Shown here piece after piece: positions 50,398 through 58,600 of a stretch of DNA of 64,000 bases. The stretch's first letter is position 1. The number at the start of each line of letters is the position of its first letter. The stretch comes from Streptomyces antibioticus (GTDB taxonomy: Bacteria; Actinomycetota; Actinomycetes; Streptomycetales; Streptomycetaceae), in the NCBI RefSeq assembly GCF_001514065.1, contig NZ_KQ948425.1:364067-428066 (forward strand), written 5' to 3'. The position numbers were made by a program, and so were the translations under genes. Below the pieces are notes generated by a model. That model was not told where the DNA came from. It worked only from the letters and a program-made list of their open reading frames with translations, and searched no databases.

Positions 50398-50742
50398 TCA
50401 GTCCTGGCCTGTGGAGGCGATGAGATCCAGCAGGCCGGGGAAACGCCGGTTGAGGTCGTCGACCCGGAGGCGGCTGCGTCGCTCCAGCCCGTACTGCCTC
50501 TGGTGGATCACACCGGCTTCGCGGAGGACCTTGAAGTGGTGAGTGAGGCTGGACTTCGGGCGATCGAAGCCGAACCAGCCACAGGGGTGGTCGAACTCAT
50601 CGGAGTCCAGCAGGAGTTTGCGCGCCACGGTCATGCGCAGCGGCTCGGCGAGCGCACCCATCACAACCTCCAGCCGTAGCGCATCAGCGGGCGGCTCCGG
50701 CAGGAGTGGCGGCCTCTCGGACTCGGTCACGGCGTCAGGCAT
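50398..50742 (-). CDS. ArsR/SmtB family repressor
   Basis: 114 residues. The winged helix is clear: VVMGALAEPLRMTVARKLLL, then FGFDRPKSSLTHHFKVLREAGVIHQRQYGLERRSRLRVDDLNRRFPGLL. The metal-binding ELCVCDL-type box is absent, so the inducer is probably an organic compound; a single Cys is present (HPCGW). It is divergent from an MFS gene, and two perfect GTACGAG-N4-CTCGTAC palindromes occupy the intergenic region. Confidence 0.92.
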   Translation of the reverse strand: MPDAVTESERPPLLPEPPADALRLEVVMGALAEPLRMTVARKLLLDSDEFDHPCGWFGFDRPKSSLTHHFKVLREAGVIHQRQYGLERRSRLRVDDLNRRFPGLLDLIASTGQD

Positions 50743-50761
50743 GCGGCCATCGTAGCCGGTT

Positions 50762-50809
50762 GTACGAGAAATCTCGTACTGCTACGGTCCTGTACGAGTT
50801 TTCTCGTAC
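50762..50809. promoter_or_regulatory. double operator for the ArsR-type repressor
   Basis: GTACGAGAAATCTCGTAC (50762-50779) and GTACGAGTTTTCTCGTAC (50792-50809) have identical 7-base arms and 4-base centres, with 30-base centre spacing. They sit between the divergent repressor and MFS genes. Confidence 0.9.
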
Positions 50810-50822
50810 AGGGAGGTTGACG

Positions 50823-52025
50823 GTGGCGGTGGTTCAGGAGCTCCCGGTGCGGTCCGGGACGGGATGGCAGCTCGTCAGGGCGGCATGGGCGGTGACGGCC
50901 GTGTTCGCCCTGTCCAACGCACCAACCCCGCTGTACGTGTACTGGCAGCACGAGTTGGGCTTCTCCTCGGGCACCCTGACGGTCGTCTTCGCCGCCTATA
51001 TCGCGGGCCTGGTGGTGACGCTGCTCGTCGCGGGACGCGCGGCCGACCGGTACGGCCGCAAGCCGGTGGTCGTACCGGGAATCCTGATCGCGTTGGTCTC
51101 GGCCGTGCTGTTCATGACCGCGGCCAGCGTCGCGGCCCTGGTCGTGGCGCGGCTGCTCGTCGGTGTCGCCGTCGGCATCGTGGTGTCCGCCGGCATGGCC
51201 GCAGTCGTTGACCTCGGCGGGGAGGAGCGCCGTCACATGACGTCGACGCTGGCCTCGATCGCCATGGTCTTCGGCGCCGGCCTCGGGCCACTCCTGGGTG
51301 GAATCGTCTACCAGGCCACGCCGCGACCTGTCGGCTGGGTCTTCACCGTGAACATCGTGCTGTTGGTCGTCGCCTTGCTCGGATACATCGGATTGCCGCT
51401 GGAACGTCCGTCGAGCGGGGCCGAAGGGTTCCTGTGGCCGCGCCTCCCCCGTGTGCCCGCGTGGAACCGTGTGCAGATCGCCAGCGGCGCGGCGGTCTTC
51501 GCCCCCGGCCTGACCGCCACGTCGTTCGTGCTGTCCCTCGGCCCCTCCCTGCTGGTGCTCGCGGTCGGAAGCACCTCACCGCTCCTGGCCGGCGGCGCGG
51601 CATGCGTGATGTTCCTCGCCGCCACCGGATCACAGATCGCCCTCACCAAGCTCGCCGTACCTCGCCTGTTCGCCCTGGGGACCGCCGGCACCGTCCTCGC
51701 GATGACCGCCGTCGTGCTCACTCTCTTCACCAAGAACCCGGCGCTCTTCCTGGCCTCGGCCGTCCTCGCAGGCAGCGGGCAAGGACTCGGCCAGCTCGGC
51801 GGCCTCCGGCTCATCGCCCACCACGTCGAGGGCAACCGGCGCGCCGAGGCCAACGCAGCACTGAACATCAGCGCCTACCTCCCCGCCGCGATCCTCACCG
51901 TCGCCACGGGATACGCCGTCAACGGGTTCGGCATGCGCCCTGCGGCCTTGACCCTCGCGGCCACCCTGGCGGTTCTCGGACTGCTCCTCGGCGTGGCCGC
52001 CTACCGCGCCGGTGCGCACCAATAA
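50823..52025 (+). CDS. MFS transporter
   Basis: 400 residues from GTG 50823 with GGGAGG upstream, directly after the second operator. Twelve hydrophobic segments are visible. The MFS loop 2-3 motif is GRAADRYGRKPVVVPG near residue 70, and helix 5 has AMVFGAGLGPLLGGIVY. It resembles drug/sugar-efflux MFS proteins (YfcJ/Bcr-like). The ArsR-type repressor encoded divergently probably controls its expression. Confidence 0.92.
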   Translation: MAVVQELPVRSGTGWQLVRAAWAVTAVFALSNAPTPLYVYWQHELGFSSGTLTVVFAAYIAGLVVTLLVAGRAADRYGRKPVVVPGILIALVSAVLFMTAASVAALVVARLLVGVAVGIVVSAGMAAVVDLGGEERRHMTSTLASIAMVFGAGLGPLLGGIVYQATPRPVGWVFTVNIVLLVVALLGYIGLPLERPSSGAEGFLWPRLPRVPAWNRVQIASGAAVFAPGLTATSFVLSLGPSLLVLAVGSTSPLLAGGAACVMFLAATGSQIALTKLAVPRLFALGTAGTVLAMTAVVLTLFTKNPALFLASAVLAGSGQGLGQLGGLRLIAHHVEGNRRAEANAALNISAYLPAAILTVATGYAVNGFGMRPAALTLAATLAVLGLLLGVAAYRAGAHQ

Positions 52026-52264
52026 CTGGCCCACGCCCCATGACGCACCGCAGTGCCCGCATCCACGAGGAATGGCTCCGCACCGGCGACAACAACCTCG
52101 CCCTCCGGCGCGGCCAGGCCGCCACCGGGCAGATCATCACGGCCGTCGCGATCACTGGTGTCTGCCCAAGGCGATCGACCGGGTCCTCCCCCGCGTCTGC
52201 GTCGAGGGACCCGTCGATACGCCGGCCGTGGCGAACGTGCCCACGCCTCGGCCCTGTTCGACCA

Positions 52265-52654
52265 TCAGCCGAGGTAGTCCGCGCGCCCCTCGTCGTCCAG
52301 CTCGAAGGGGCCCTCGGGGATGACGCAGAACTCGTTGCCCTCGGGGTCCGCCATCACCAGGAACCCGCCGTCGGCGTACTCCTCCAGCCTGCGCCCGCCG
52401 AGCGCCTCGATCCGTTGCTGTTCGGCAGCGGGATCTGAAGCGGTGACGTCGAAGTGCATCCGGTTCTTGCCCGATTTGGGTTCGGAGGTCCGCTGAAAGC
52501 CCAGACCCAGTTCGTTCTCCCGCCGCAGCCACACATAGGGGCCCATGCGGGCCACGACCGGCCTGCCGAGCAGCTCGGACCAGAAAGCAGCGAGCCTTTC
52601 GGGGTCCGAGGCATCGATGATGAGGGCATTGATCTGCAGGGATGAGTCCGCCAT
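52265..52654 (-). CDS. VOC family protein
   Basis: 129 residues; ATG follows GAGAGGATCGAGG. The glyoxalase-like pattern is INALIIDASDPERLAAFWSELLGRPV in the first half and MHFDVTASDPAAEQQRIEALGG with MADPEGNEFCVIP in the second. The latter is typical of the 'VOC family' relatives of pterin dehydratase-like/glyoxalase_6 proteins. No substrate can be assigned. Confidence 0.88.
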   Translation of the reverse strand: MADSSLQINALIIDASDPERLAAFWSELLGRPVVARMGPYVWLRRENELGLGFQRTSEPKSGKNRMHFDVTASDPAAEQQRIEALGGRRLEEYADGGFLVMADPEGNEFCVIPEGPFELDDEGRADYLG

Positions 52655-52690
52655 GCCTCGATCCTCTCAAAGGAGAGGCTCAACAGCCCG

Positions 52691-53803
52691 TCAGGTGCGC
52701 CCGGATTCCTTGGCGCCCCTCAGCTGAGAGCCGTAGAACGCCAGATGGCGTTCCGCGGCGGTGGTCCAGGTGTGGCGGGCGGCGAGTCGGCGGCCCCTCT
52801 CCCGGCGCGCGGGGCTGTCGTCCGTCAGCGCGGCGCCGAGTTCGGCGGCCAGGTCCTGGTGGGTGGTCGCGAAACGGGCGGCGCTGTCGAACACCTCGCG
52901 CAGTACTGGAAGATCGCGTACGACCAGAGGAACTCCCGCAGCGAGTGCCTCCATTGCGGCGAGGCCGAAGCCCTCCTTGACGGAGGGGAAGGCGAAAGCG
53001 GAGGCGGCCGCCACCAAGGGCGGCAGCTCGTCCTCGGCCACCTGGCCCAACACGACCGGCTCGACGCCGAGTTCGGCCGCACGCGCCTCCCAGCGGGCCC
53101 GGTAGTCGCGATAGTCGAAGAGGGTCTCACCGCCCGCGATCACCAGCCGTACATCCGGGTGTGCGGAACGCAGCAGGGCGAACGCCTCCAGCAGGTCGAG
53201 GGAGCCCTTGCGGGGTTCGATGCCGCCGACGGTGAGGACGTAACGGCCCAGCCGGGCACGCCAGTTCGCGCGGGCGGCCGGGTCGGTGGTGGCGAAACGG
53301 TCGTAGGCCACGCCGTTGGGGATGACGGCCGCCTTGATGCCCCAGCCGTCGGCCAGTTCCATGGCGACGGCCGCCGACACGCAGACGTGGGCGGACGGCT
53401 CGACGATGGCCCGCTCGTGGCAGGCGGCCAGTTCGGGGGTGGTGAAGTGGTCGATGTGGTGGACCGTGCGGATGCAGCGGCCGCCGACCGCGTTGGCGCT
53501 GATGCAGTCCTGGGCGTGGACGATGTCGTACGCCGCCGCGGAGAGTGCGAAAGCCTCGCCCAGGACGGCGATGGAGCGCAGGATGCGTTCGCCGACCGTC
53601 TCCTCCGGCGGGCCGTCCGGAAACGGCACGATCCGCAGCCGTACGGCGGGGTCGACCGGCCGGAAGAAGCCCGCGTCCCCGCCACGGCCCAGCGTCCACA
53701 CCGTGACGTCCTGCCCGGTCGCGGCGAGCGCCTCGGCGAGGGCGAGGGTGTGGACGACGCCGCCGCGCGGCTTGGTGGAGTAGCTCAGCAGAGCGATCTT
53801 CAC
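52691..53803 (-). CDS. MSMEG_0565-family glycosyltransferase (Nit1C cluster)
   Basis: 370 residues; GTG overlaps the stop of the preceding nitrilase-like gene (GTGA). GT4-type features are the N-terminal KIALLSYSTKPRGGVVHTLALAEAL, the donor-binding TVGGIEPRKGSLDLLEAFALL near residue 190, and the E-x7-E motif in FPSVKEGFGLAAMEALAAGVPL near 285. It matches the glycosyltransferase family named after MSMEG_0565, found beside the nitrilase cluster. A glycosylated product of the pathway is thus implied, but unidentified. It is the last gene of the nine-gene operon. Confidence 0.9.
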   Translation of the reverse strand: MKIALLSYSTKPRGGVVHTLALAEALAATGQDVTVWTLGRGGDAGFFRPVDPAVRLRIVPFPDGPPEETVGERILRSIAVLGEAFALSAAAYDIVHAQDCISANAVGGRCIRTVHHIDHFTTPELAACHERAIVEPSAHVCVSAAVAMELADGWGIKAAVIPNGVAYDRFATTDPAARANWRARLGRYVLTVGGIEPRKGSLDLLEAFALLRSAHPDVRLVIAGGETLFDYRDYRARWEARAAELGVEPVVLGQVAEDELPPLVAAASAFAFPSVKEGFGLAAMEALAAGVPLVVRDLPVLREVFDSAARFATTHQDLAAELGAALTDDSPARRERGRRLAARHTWTTAAERHLAFYGSQLRGAKESGRT

Positions 53804-54636
53804 GACGGATTCTCCCGGTAGGCGTCGGGGCGGCGTTCGTCGAGGTGGCGCAGGATGCGGCGGGCGCGGTCGATCTCCTCGGCGACGTCGATCTCGGCGA
53901 CCGCGAGGCCGGCCTTGGACCAGGTGCGGGCGAGGATGTCACCGCCCGGGCCGACCACCTTGGACTGGCCGAGGAACCGCATGCCGCCCATGGCGCCGGT
54001 CTGGTTGGAGGAGGCGAGGACGACCTGGTTCTCGGCGGCGCGGGCCTGGTCGTAGAGGTCGAAGAGCTTGGCCTGGCGGTCCTGGGCCATGCGCGGGGCG
54101 CGGTTGGTGATGGACGTGGGCCAGGCGGAGAGGCAGGCGAGGATCTCGGCGCCGTCCAACGCCAGCGAACGGGCCGACTCGGGGAACGTCTTGTCGTAGT
54201 CGATGAGCATGCCGACGCGGCCGACGGGGGTGTCGAAGGCGTCGAAACGGTCACCGGGCGCGTAGGCGGCGACCTCGCCGGCCGGCAGGTGGACCTTGCG
54301 GTGACGGCCGAGGACTCCGTCGCCGCTGACGCACACCGCGGCGTTGTAGCGCTCGTCGCCGCCGTCCTCGCAGTAGCCGAGGCAGACCACCATCTCGGCG
54401 GCCAGGCGGGCGACTTGGAGGATCAGCGGGTCGTCCGGCTTCAGGGCCGGCGGCAGCGCGTCCGGGTCGGGATGGCGCAGGTCGGCGAGGTAGCCGCCGA
54501 GCGCGGCGTCGGGCAGGACCAGCAGTCCGGCCCCCTCGCGCCGAGCGTCGTCGATGAGCTTCCCGATACGGGCGAGGTCGAACTCCAGGTCGCGGCCGAA
54601 GTGGGCGGCCGCGGCCGCGATCCGGATCGTGCTCAT
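53800..54636 (-). CDS. nitrilase-superfamily paralogue lacking catalytic Cys (probable pseudo-enzyme)
   Basis: 278 residues; ATG overlaps the stop of the active paralogue (ATGA). The overall fold matches the upstream nitrilase, but two of three catalytic residues differ. The Glu in LLALPEACLGGY of the paralogue is Asp here (LLVLPDAALGGY), and the nucleophile Cys in GMMICYDKAFPE is Asp here (GMLIDYDKTFPE). The Lys (GRHRKVHLP) is kept. It probably cannot hydrolyse nitriles or amides by the usual thiol route and may instead be a regulatory or structural partner of its paralogue. Confidence 0.9.
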   Translation of the reverse strand: MSTIRIAAAAAHFGRDLEFDLARIGKLIDDARREGAGLLVLPDAALGGYLADLRHPDPDALPPALKPDDPLILQVARLAAEMVVCLGYCEDGGDERYNAAVCVSGDGVLGRHRKVHLPAGEVAAYAPGDRFDAFDTPVGRVGMLIDYDKTFPESARSLALDGAEILACLSAWPTSITNRAPRMAQDRQAKLFDLYDQARAAENQVVLASSNQTGAMGGMRFLGQSKVVGPGGDILARTWSKAGLAVAEIDVAEEIDRARRILRHLDERRPDAYRENPS

Positions 54637-55484
54637 GTGCTGACTGCTCCTGTGGGTATGTCGTAGGTCTCGGGCCGCCGGTCGCGCAGGTGGCCCATCG
54701 ACCGCCGGGCGGTCTCCAGTGCCTGTGCGACGTCCAGTTCGGCGACGGCGACGCCGGCGGCGACGCCCGTGTCGGCGAGGATCTCGCCACCGGGGTCGAC
54801 GACCTTGGCGCTGCCGACGAAGCGTAGCGACCCGAACGTGCCCGCCTGGTTGGCCGACAGCCACACGATCTGGTTCTCCAGCGCGCGGGCCCGGTCGAAG
54901 AGGTCGAAGCGGCGTTTCCAGCGGTCGTTGACGAGGTCGGTGGCCGCGTTCGTACGGGATCCCGGCCAGGCGGAGACACAGACCCCGATCTCGGCGCCGT
55001 CGAGCGCGAGCGCGCGGGCGGATTCCGGGAACGCCTTGTCGTAGCAGATCATCATGCCGATACGGCCGACCGGTGTGTCGAAGGCATGGAAGCGGTCACC
55101 GGAGGCGTAGCTGGCGTCCTCGCTGAGGGGCTGGTGGACCTTGCGGTGGTTGCCGAGGACGCCGTCGCCGGTGACGCAGACGACGCTGTTGTAGCGGGCT
55201 TCTCCGGCCGCTTCGCAGTACCCGGCGACGACCGTCATCTCCCCCGCCAGGGAGGCCAGTCGACGGATCTCGGGGCCGTCGAGGGCGAGCGCGGGCGGGC
55301 CCTCGTCGAGTTCGGTGGAGTCGTCGAGGCTGAGCAGATACCCGCCGAGGCACGCCTCGGGCAGCGCCAGCAGGCGTACGCCCTCCTCCCGGGCTTCCTT
55401 GATCAGCCGTTCGGCGATCTGGAAGTCCTCCTCCAGGTCGCGGCCGAACTCGGCGGCGACAGCGGCCATGCGCAGGGTGGTCAT
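54633..55484 (-). CDS. Nit1C-type nitrilase (carbon-nitrogen hydrolase)
   Basis: 283 residues; ATG overlaps the stop of the AIR-synthase-like gene (ATGA). The catalytic triad is intact: Glu in LLALPEACLGGY near residue 47, Lys in GNHRKVHQPLSE near 120, and Cys in GMMICYDKAFPESARAL near 153. In cyanobacteria (Nit6803) and pseudomonads the matching nitrilase hydrolyses nitriles, and the cluster is required for growth on cyanide in one pseudomonad. It is expected to act on a small nitrile formed within the pathway. Confidence 0.9.
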   Translation of the reverse strand: MTTLRMAAVAAEFGRDLEEDFQIAERLIKEAREEGVRLLALPEACLGGYLLSLDDSTELDEGPPALALDGPEIRRLASLAGEMTVVAGYCEAAGEARYNSVVCVTGDGVLGNHRKVHQPLSEDASYASGDRFHAFDTPVGRIGMMICYDKAFPESARALALDGAEIGVCVSAWPGSRTNAATDLVNDRWKRRFDLFDRARALENQIVWLSANQAGTFGSLRFVGSAKVVDPGGEILADTGVAAGVAVAELDVAQALETARRSMGHLRDRRPETYDIPTGAVST

Positions 55485-56920
55485 GCGGTCCCCATCCCGG
55501 TCACGGTGGACATGACCGCTTCGGTGATCTCTCCGTCGGGCCAGCGCAGCCCGACGCCTACTCCTTCGGTGAGCTCCCCGCACACCGCGCCCGTGGCGGG
55601 TCCGGCGGGCACGGGCGGTGCTCCCGGTTCGTCGGCCGTGAGCATCGCGAAGCCCGGGAAACAGGTGAACCAGTCCCCCACCGTCGCGGCCTCCGGCCGG
55701 GGCACGGCGGCCACATCAAGCACCGCGCGGCAGCCGCTCGCCTCCGCGAGCATGCCGAGGGTGCCGGCGATGCCCGCCATCGACACGTCCTTGGCGGCGG
55801 CGGGCTGTGCGGCGGCCACCGCACCGGTCATGGTGCGCAGTTCATTTGTACGGCGGTGGCTGGTCGAGTCCCATTGGCGGCCCCGGTAGCCCGGGCGCCA
55901 GCTCCCGCCGAGGTCGGCGGTGAGGCGTACGGCGTGTCCGGGGCGGCCGCCACCGCCTGGCACCGGCCGGTCCGTGCGACCGAGCGCGGTCACCGACAGG
56001 GCGGCCGGGACGCCGAGTTGTGTGTGTCCGCCGAGCACCGGGATGTCGTACGCCTGTGCCGCCCGGGCCAGTCCGGCCAGGATCCGGGCGGCGTGAGCGG
56101 CGTCGCGGGCGCCGACCGCGTCCAGCAGGCCGAGCGGTGCTGCACCCATCGCGGCGAGGTCGTTGACGTTCACGAGGACCGCGCACCAACCCGCCCACTC
56201 GGGGTCCCGTTCGACCATGGACGGCACGATCGCGTCACAGGCCGCGATGACGTCGGTGCCGGGGACGGGGGCGCCGTCGTCACCGACGAAGCCCGGGGGC
56301 GATGCCAGCGCGGTGAGGAGCGGTCCGAGAGGGGACTTCGTGGCCGCCGCGAGGGCGGCGATGCGGCCGATCGGCCAGCGCATCAGGACGTGCGGCGCGC
56401 CCGCGACCGTCGTGTCCCGCACTCGCTGCCAGCCGAGGCGCCGGAACAGCACCTCGTTGCGCGTCTGGACCGTCGCGTCGAACCGCAGCACGCCCTCCGC
56501 CTCGGCGCGGGCGCAGGCGGCCCGGACGAGCGCCGCGCCGACGCCGTGCGGGCCGCGGGCCCGGCGGGCGACGACCAGGCGGCCGCCCTGCCACCAGCCG
56601 AGGTCGGGGCCGTCGTCGACCGGGCCGAGGCGCACCCCGCCGATCACGGTTCCCTCGGGGTCCTTCGCGACCAGGACGACGGTGCGTGGGTCGGTGTCGT
56701 GGTCGTCCAGGTCGTGGTGAGCGAAGAGTTCCTGCTCCTGGACGAAGGCGGCGCGGCGCAGCTCCCGGTAGGCGGCCATGTCCGCCGTGCCGTCCGCCTC
56801 CTCGATGTGGAAGGCGGGACGGCGGGCGAGCGTGTTGCGGTCGCCCAGCAGGGCCAGGATGTCCTGCGGATCGTCCACGACCGGAACGGCCACGGAACCG
56901 TCGAGGTTCACGGCGCTCAC
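55481..56920 (-). CDS. MSMEG_0567/Sll0787-type fusion: GNAT domain plus AIR-synthase-like domain
   Basis: 479 residues from GTG 56920, overlapping the radical SAM stop (GTGA). Residues about 25-185 are an acetyltransferase-like domain (FVQEQELFAHHDLDDHDTD, GGRLVVARRARGPHGVGAALVRAACARAEAEG, LFRRLGWQRV). The rest is PurM/AIR-synthase-like (CDAIVPSMVERDPEWAGWCAVLVNVNDLAAMGAAPLGLLDAV, VLGGHTQLGVPAALSVTALG, KDVSMAGIAGTLGMLAEASG). Separate genes sll0786 and sll0787 encode these halves in Synechocystis. An ATP-dependent step on an amide or nitrile precursor is inferred. Confidence 0.9.
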   Translation of the reverse strand: MSAVNLDGSVAVPVVDDPQDILALLGDRNTLARRPAFHIEEADGTADMAAYRELRRAAFVQEQELFAHHDLDDHDTDPRTVVLVAKDPEGTVIGGVRLGPVDDGPDLGWWQGGRLVVARRARGPHGVGAALVRAACARAEAEGVLRFDATVQTRNEVLFRRLGWQRVRDTTVAGAPHVLMRWPIGRIAALAAATKSPLGPLLTALASPPGFVGDDGAPVPGTDVIAACDAIVPSMVERDPEWAGWCAVLVNVNDLAAMGAAPLGLLDAVGARDAAHAARILAGLARAAQAYDIPVLGGHTQLGVPAALSVTALGRTDRPVPGGGGRPGHAVRLTADLGGSWRPGYRGRQWDSTSHRRTNELRTMTGAVAAAQPAAAKDVSMAGIAGTLGMLAEASGCRAVLDVAAVPRPEAATVGDWFTCFPGFAMLTADEPGAPPVPAGPATGAVCGELTEGVGVGLRWPDGEITEAVMSTVTGMGTA

Positions 56921-58008
56921 CCGCCCGCCGTCTGGAGCACGCTGCACGCCCCGCAGGCCGCGCAGCCGGCCTTCTGATCGGCGCCGCTCATCCCGGCGGC
57001 GCGCAGTTTCGCGGCGACGCCCTCGGTGACGTACGTCAGGAGTTCCGCGCCCGGTGCCGCGACGCCGTCGCGGGCGGCGAGGGTGCCGCTCATCGGGCGG
57101 AACGGGACGACGAACGGATACACCCCCCGGTCGATCAACTCGCCCGCGCCCGCGATCAGTTCGTCGGGATCCTCACCGAGTCCGACGAGGAGGTAGGTGG
57201 AGACGCGGTTGGGTCCGAAGACGCGCACCGCCTCGTCCCACGCGGCCTCGTACTCGGCCAGCGGGACCGTCGACTTGCCGGGCATCCAGCGTCGGCGCAC
57301 CTCGTCGTCGAGGGACTCGACGTGGATGCCGATGGCGGTGGCTCCGGCGTCGTGCAGGGCGCGGATCCAGGCGAGGTCGCCGGGTGGTTCGCACTGCACC
57401 TGGATCGGCAGACCGGGCACGGCCGCCAGTACGGCCCGGACCGAGCGCACCAGGGTGCGGGCGCCGCGGTCGGGTCCGGTGGTGGTGCCGGTGGTCATCA
57501 CCATCTGCCGTACGCCATCGAGCCGTACGGCGGCCTCGGCGACCTCGGCGAGCTGCGCCGGGGTCTTGGCGGCCACGGTGGCGCCGGAGCGCAGTGACTC
57601 CTCGATGGTGCAGAAGCGGCAGCGGTCGGGCTCGGCGTAGCGGATGCAGGTCTGTACGACGGTGGTGGCCAGGACGTCCGAGCCGTGCAGGCGGGCGATC
57701 TGCTCGTAGCGGATGCCGTCGGCCGTGGTCAGGTCGTAGAACTGCGGTCGCCGGACGGGGGTGAGGGAGATTCCGGTGTCCTCGTCGCCGAGCCACACCT
57801 TGCCGTCGCGCACGGAGTAGGGGCTGTGGGGGTTGCGTGGGAGCGCGGCGTTGGCACCGTCGACGAGGACGTGTCCGTCGTCGCTGGGGCCCGCGCCGTC
57901 CGGCCGCCGCACGGGCGTGTCCGACGCGACGCCGCGCAGGGCGAGTTCGGCGCGGGTCATGATCCGCACGTCCACCGCCGTACCGCTGTTTCCGGTGCCA
58001 ACGCTCAC
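56917..58008 (-). CDS. MSMEG_0568-family radical SAM protein
   Basis: 363 residues; GTG with AGGGAG upstream. The iron-sulfur cluster site is CIRYAEPDRCRFC near residue 115, with a wider first spacing (C-x8-C-x2-C) than the classical C-x3-C-x2-C. VMTTGTTTGPDRGARTLVRSV and GIHVESLDDEVRRRWMPGK belong to the partial TIM barrel. The C-terminus carries further cysteines (AGCAACGACSV), possibly for an auxiliary cluster. It is a constant member of Nit1C clusters; the reaction is not established to my knowledge. Confidence 0.92.
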   Translation of the reverse strand: MSVGTGNSGTAVDVRIMTRAELALRGVASDTPVRRPDGAGPSDDGHVLVDGANAALPRNPHSPYSVRDGKVWLGDEDTGISLTPVRRPQFYDLTTADGIRYEQIARLHGSDVLATTVVQTCIRYAEPDRCRFCTIEESLRSGATVAAKTPAQLAEVAEAAVRLDGVRQMVMTTGTTTGPDRGARTLVRSVRAVLAAVPGLPIQVQCEPPGDLAWIRALHDAGATAIGIHVESLDDEVRRRWMPGKSTVPLAEYEAAWDEAVRVFGPNRVSTYLLVGLGEDPDELIAGAGELIDRGVYPFVVPFRPMSGTLAARDGVAAPGAELLTYVTEGVAAKLRAAGMSGADQKAGCAACGACSVLQTAGG

Positions 58009-58018
58009 GTCGTGCTCC

Positions 58019-58549
58019 CTACAGCTGGTAGGTGGAGTTGATGATGGCGCCCTTGCGCGCGTAGTGGATCAGCGCGTCCTGGACGTCCAGGGGGTGGGTG
58101 GGGATGACGCCCTCGATGAGGTCCTCCTCGCGGGCGCCGTGGAGGGACAGGCCGAAGCGGCAGCAGTAGACCTTGCCGCCCTCGGCGATGAACGTCTTCA
58201 GCTGGTTGTTGATGTTGTGCTCGCCCGGGAAGGCGGAGTTGCCGGTGGTCGGGAAACCTCGGGTGGCGAGGCAGTTGAGGGAGCCGGGGCCGTAGAAGTA
58301 GATGGCGGTCTCGAAGCCCTTGCGCAGGGCGCGGGTCGCCTGGAGGACGGCGACGAAGGAGACCGAGGACTCGTGGGCGATGCCGTGGACGAGGGTGAAG
58401 TAGGTCTCGCCGTTCTCGGCCTGGTAGTCGGGGAAGACCTTGGTGGAGCCGTAGATGCTGGTGCCCTCGGGGAGCGAGGGGTGCGGGATCTCGTCGAGGG
58501 ACTTCTGCTCGACGTCGGAGAGTTCGGCGGTGACGACGGATTCGGACAT
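58019..58549 (-). CDS. MSMEG_0572/Sll0783-family nitrogen starvation response protein
   Basis: 176 residues; ATG with AAGGAG upstream. The protein shows DYQAENGETYFTLVHGIAHESSVSFVAVLQATRALRKGFETAIYFYGPGSLNCLATRGFP and AEGGKVYCCRFGLSLHGAREEDLIEG. It matches the family of Synechocystis Sll0783, which is induced by nitrogen starvation and needed for normal PHB accumulation, and resembles DsrE-like folds. Conserved cysteines (LNCLATRG and VYCCRFG) may be functional. It is placed between the amidohydrolase and radical SAM genes. Confidence 0.9.
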   Translation of the reverse strand: MSESVVTAELSDVEQKSLDEIPHPSLPEGTSIYGSTKVFPDYQAENGETYFTLVHGIAHESSVSFVAVLQATRALRKGFETAIYFYGPGSLNCLATRGFPTTGNSAFPGEHNINNQLKTFIAEGGKVYCCRFGLSLHGAREEDLIEGVIPTHPLDVQDALIHYARKGAIINSTYQL

Positions 58550-58600
58550 GGCTGTCTCCTTGTGCTCCTGGTGCGTACGGGAAGGGAGTGGGGGTCGGGG

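Noticed and set aside
52041-52264. Short plus-strand frame MTHRSARIHEEWLRTGDNN and on
   Set aside because: It may be a remnant, but it is too short, runs antisense into the VOC gene, and matches nothing I recognise.
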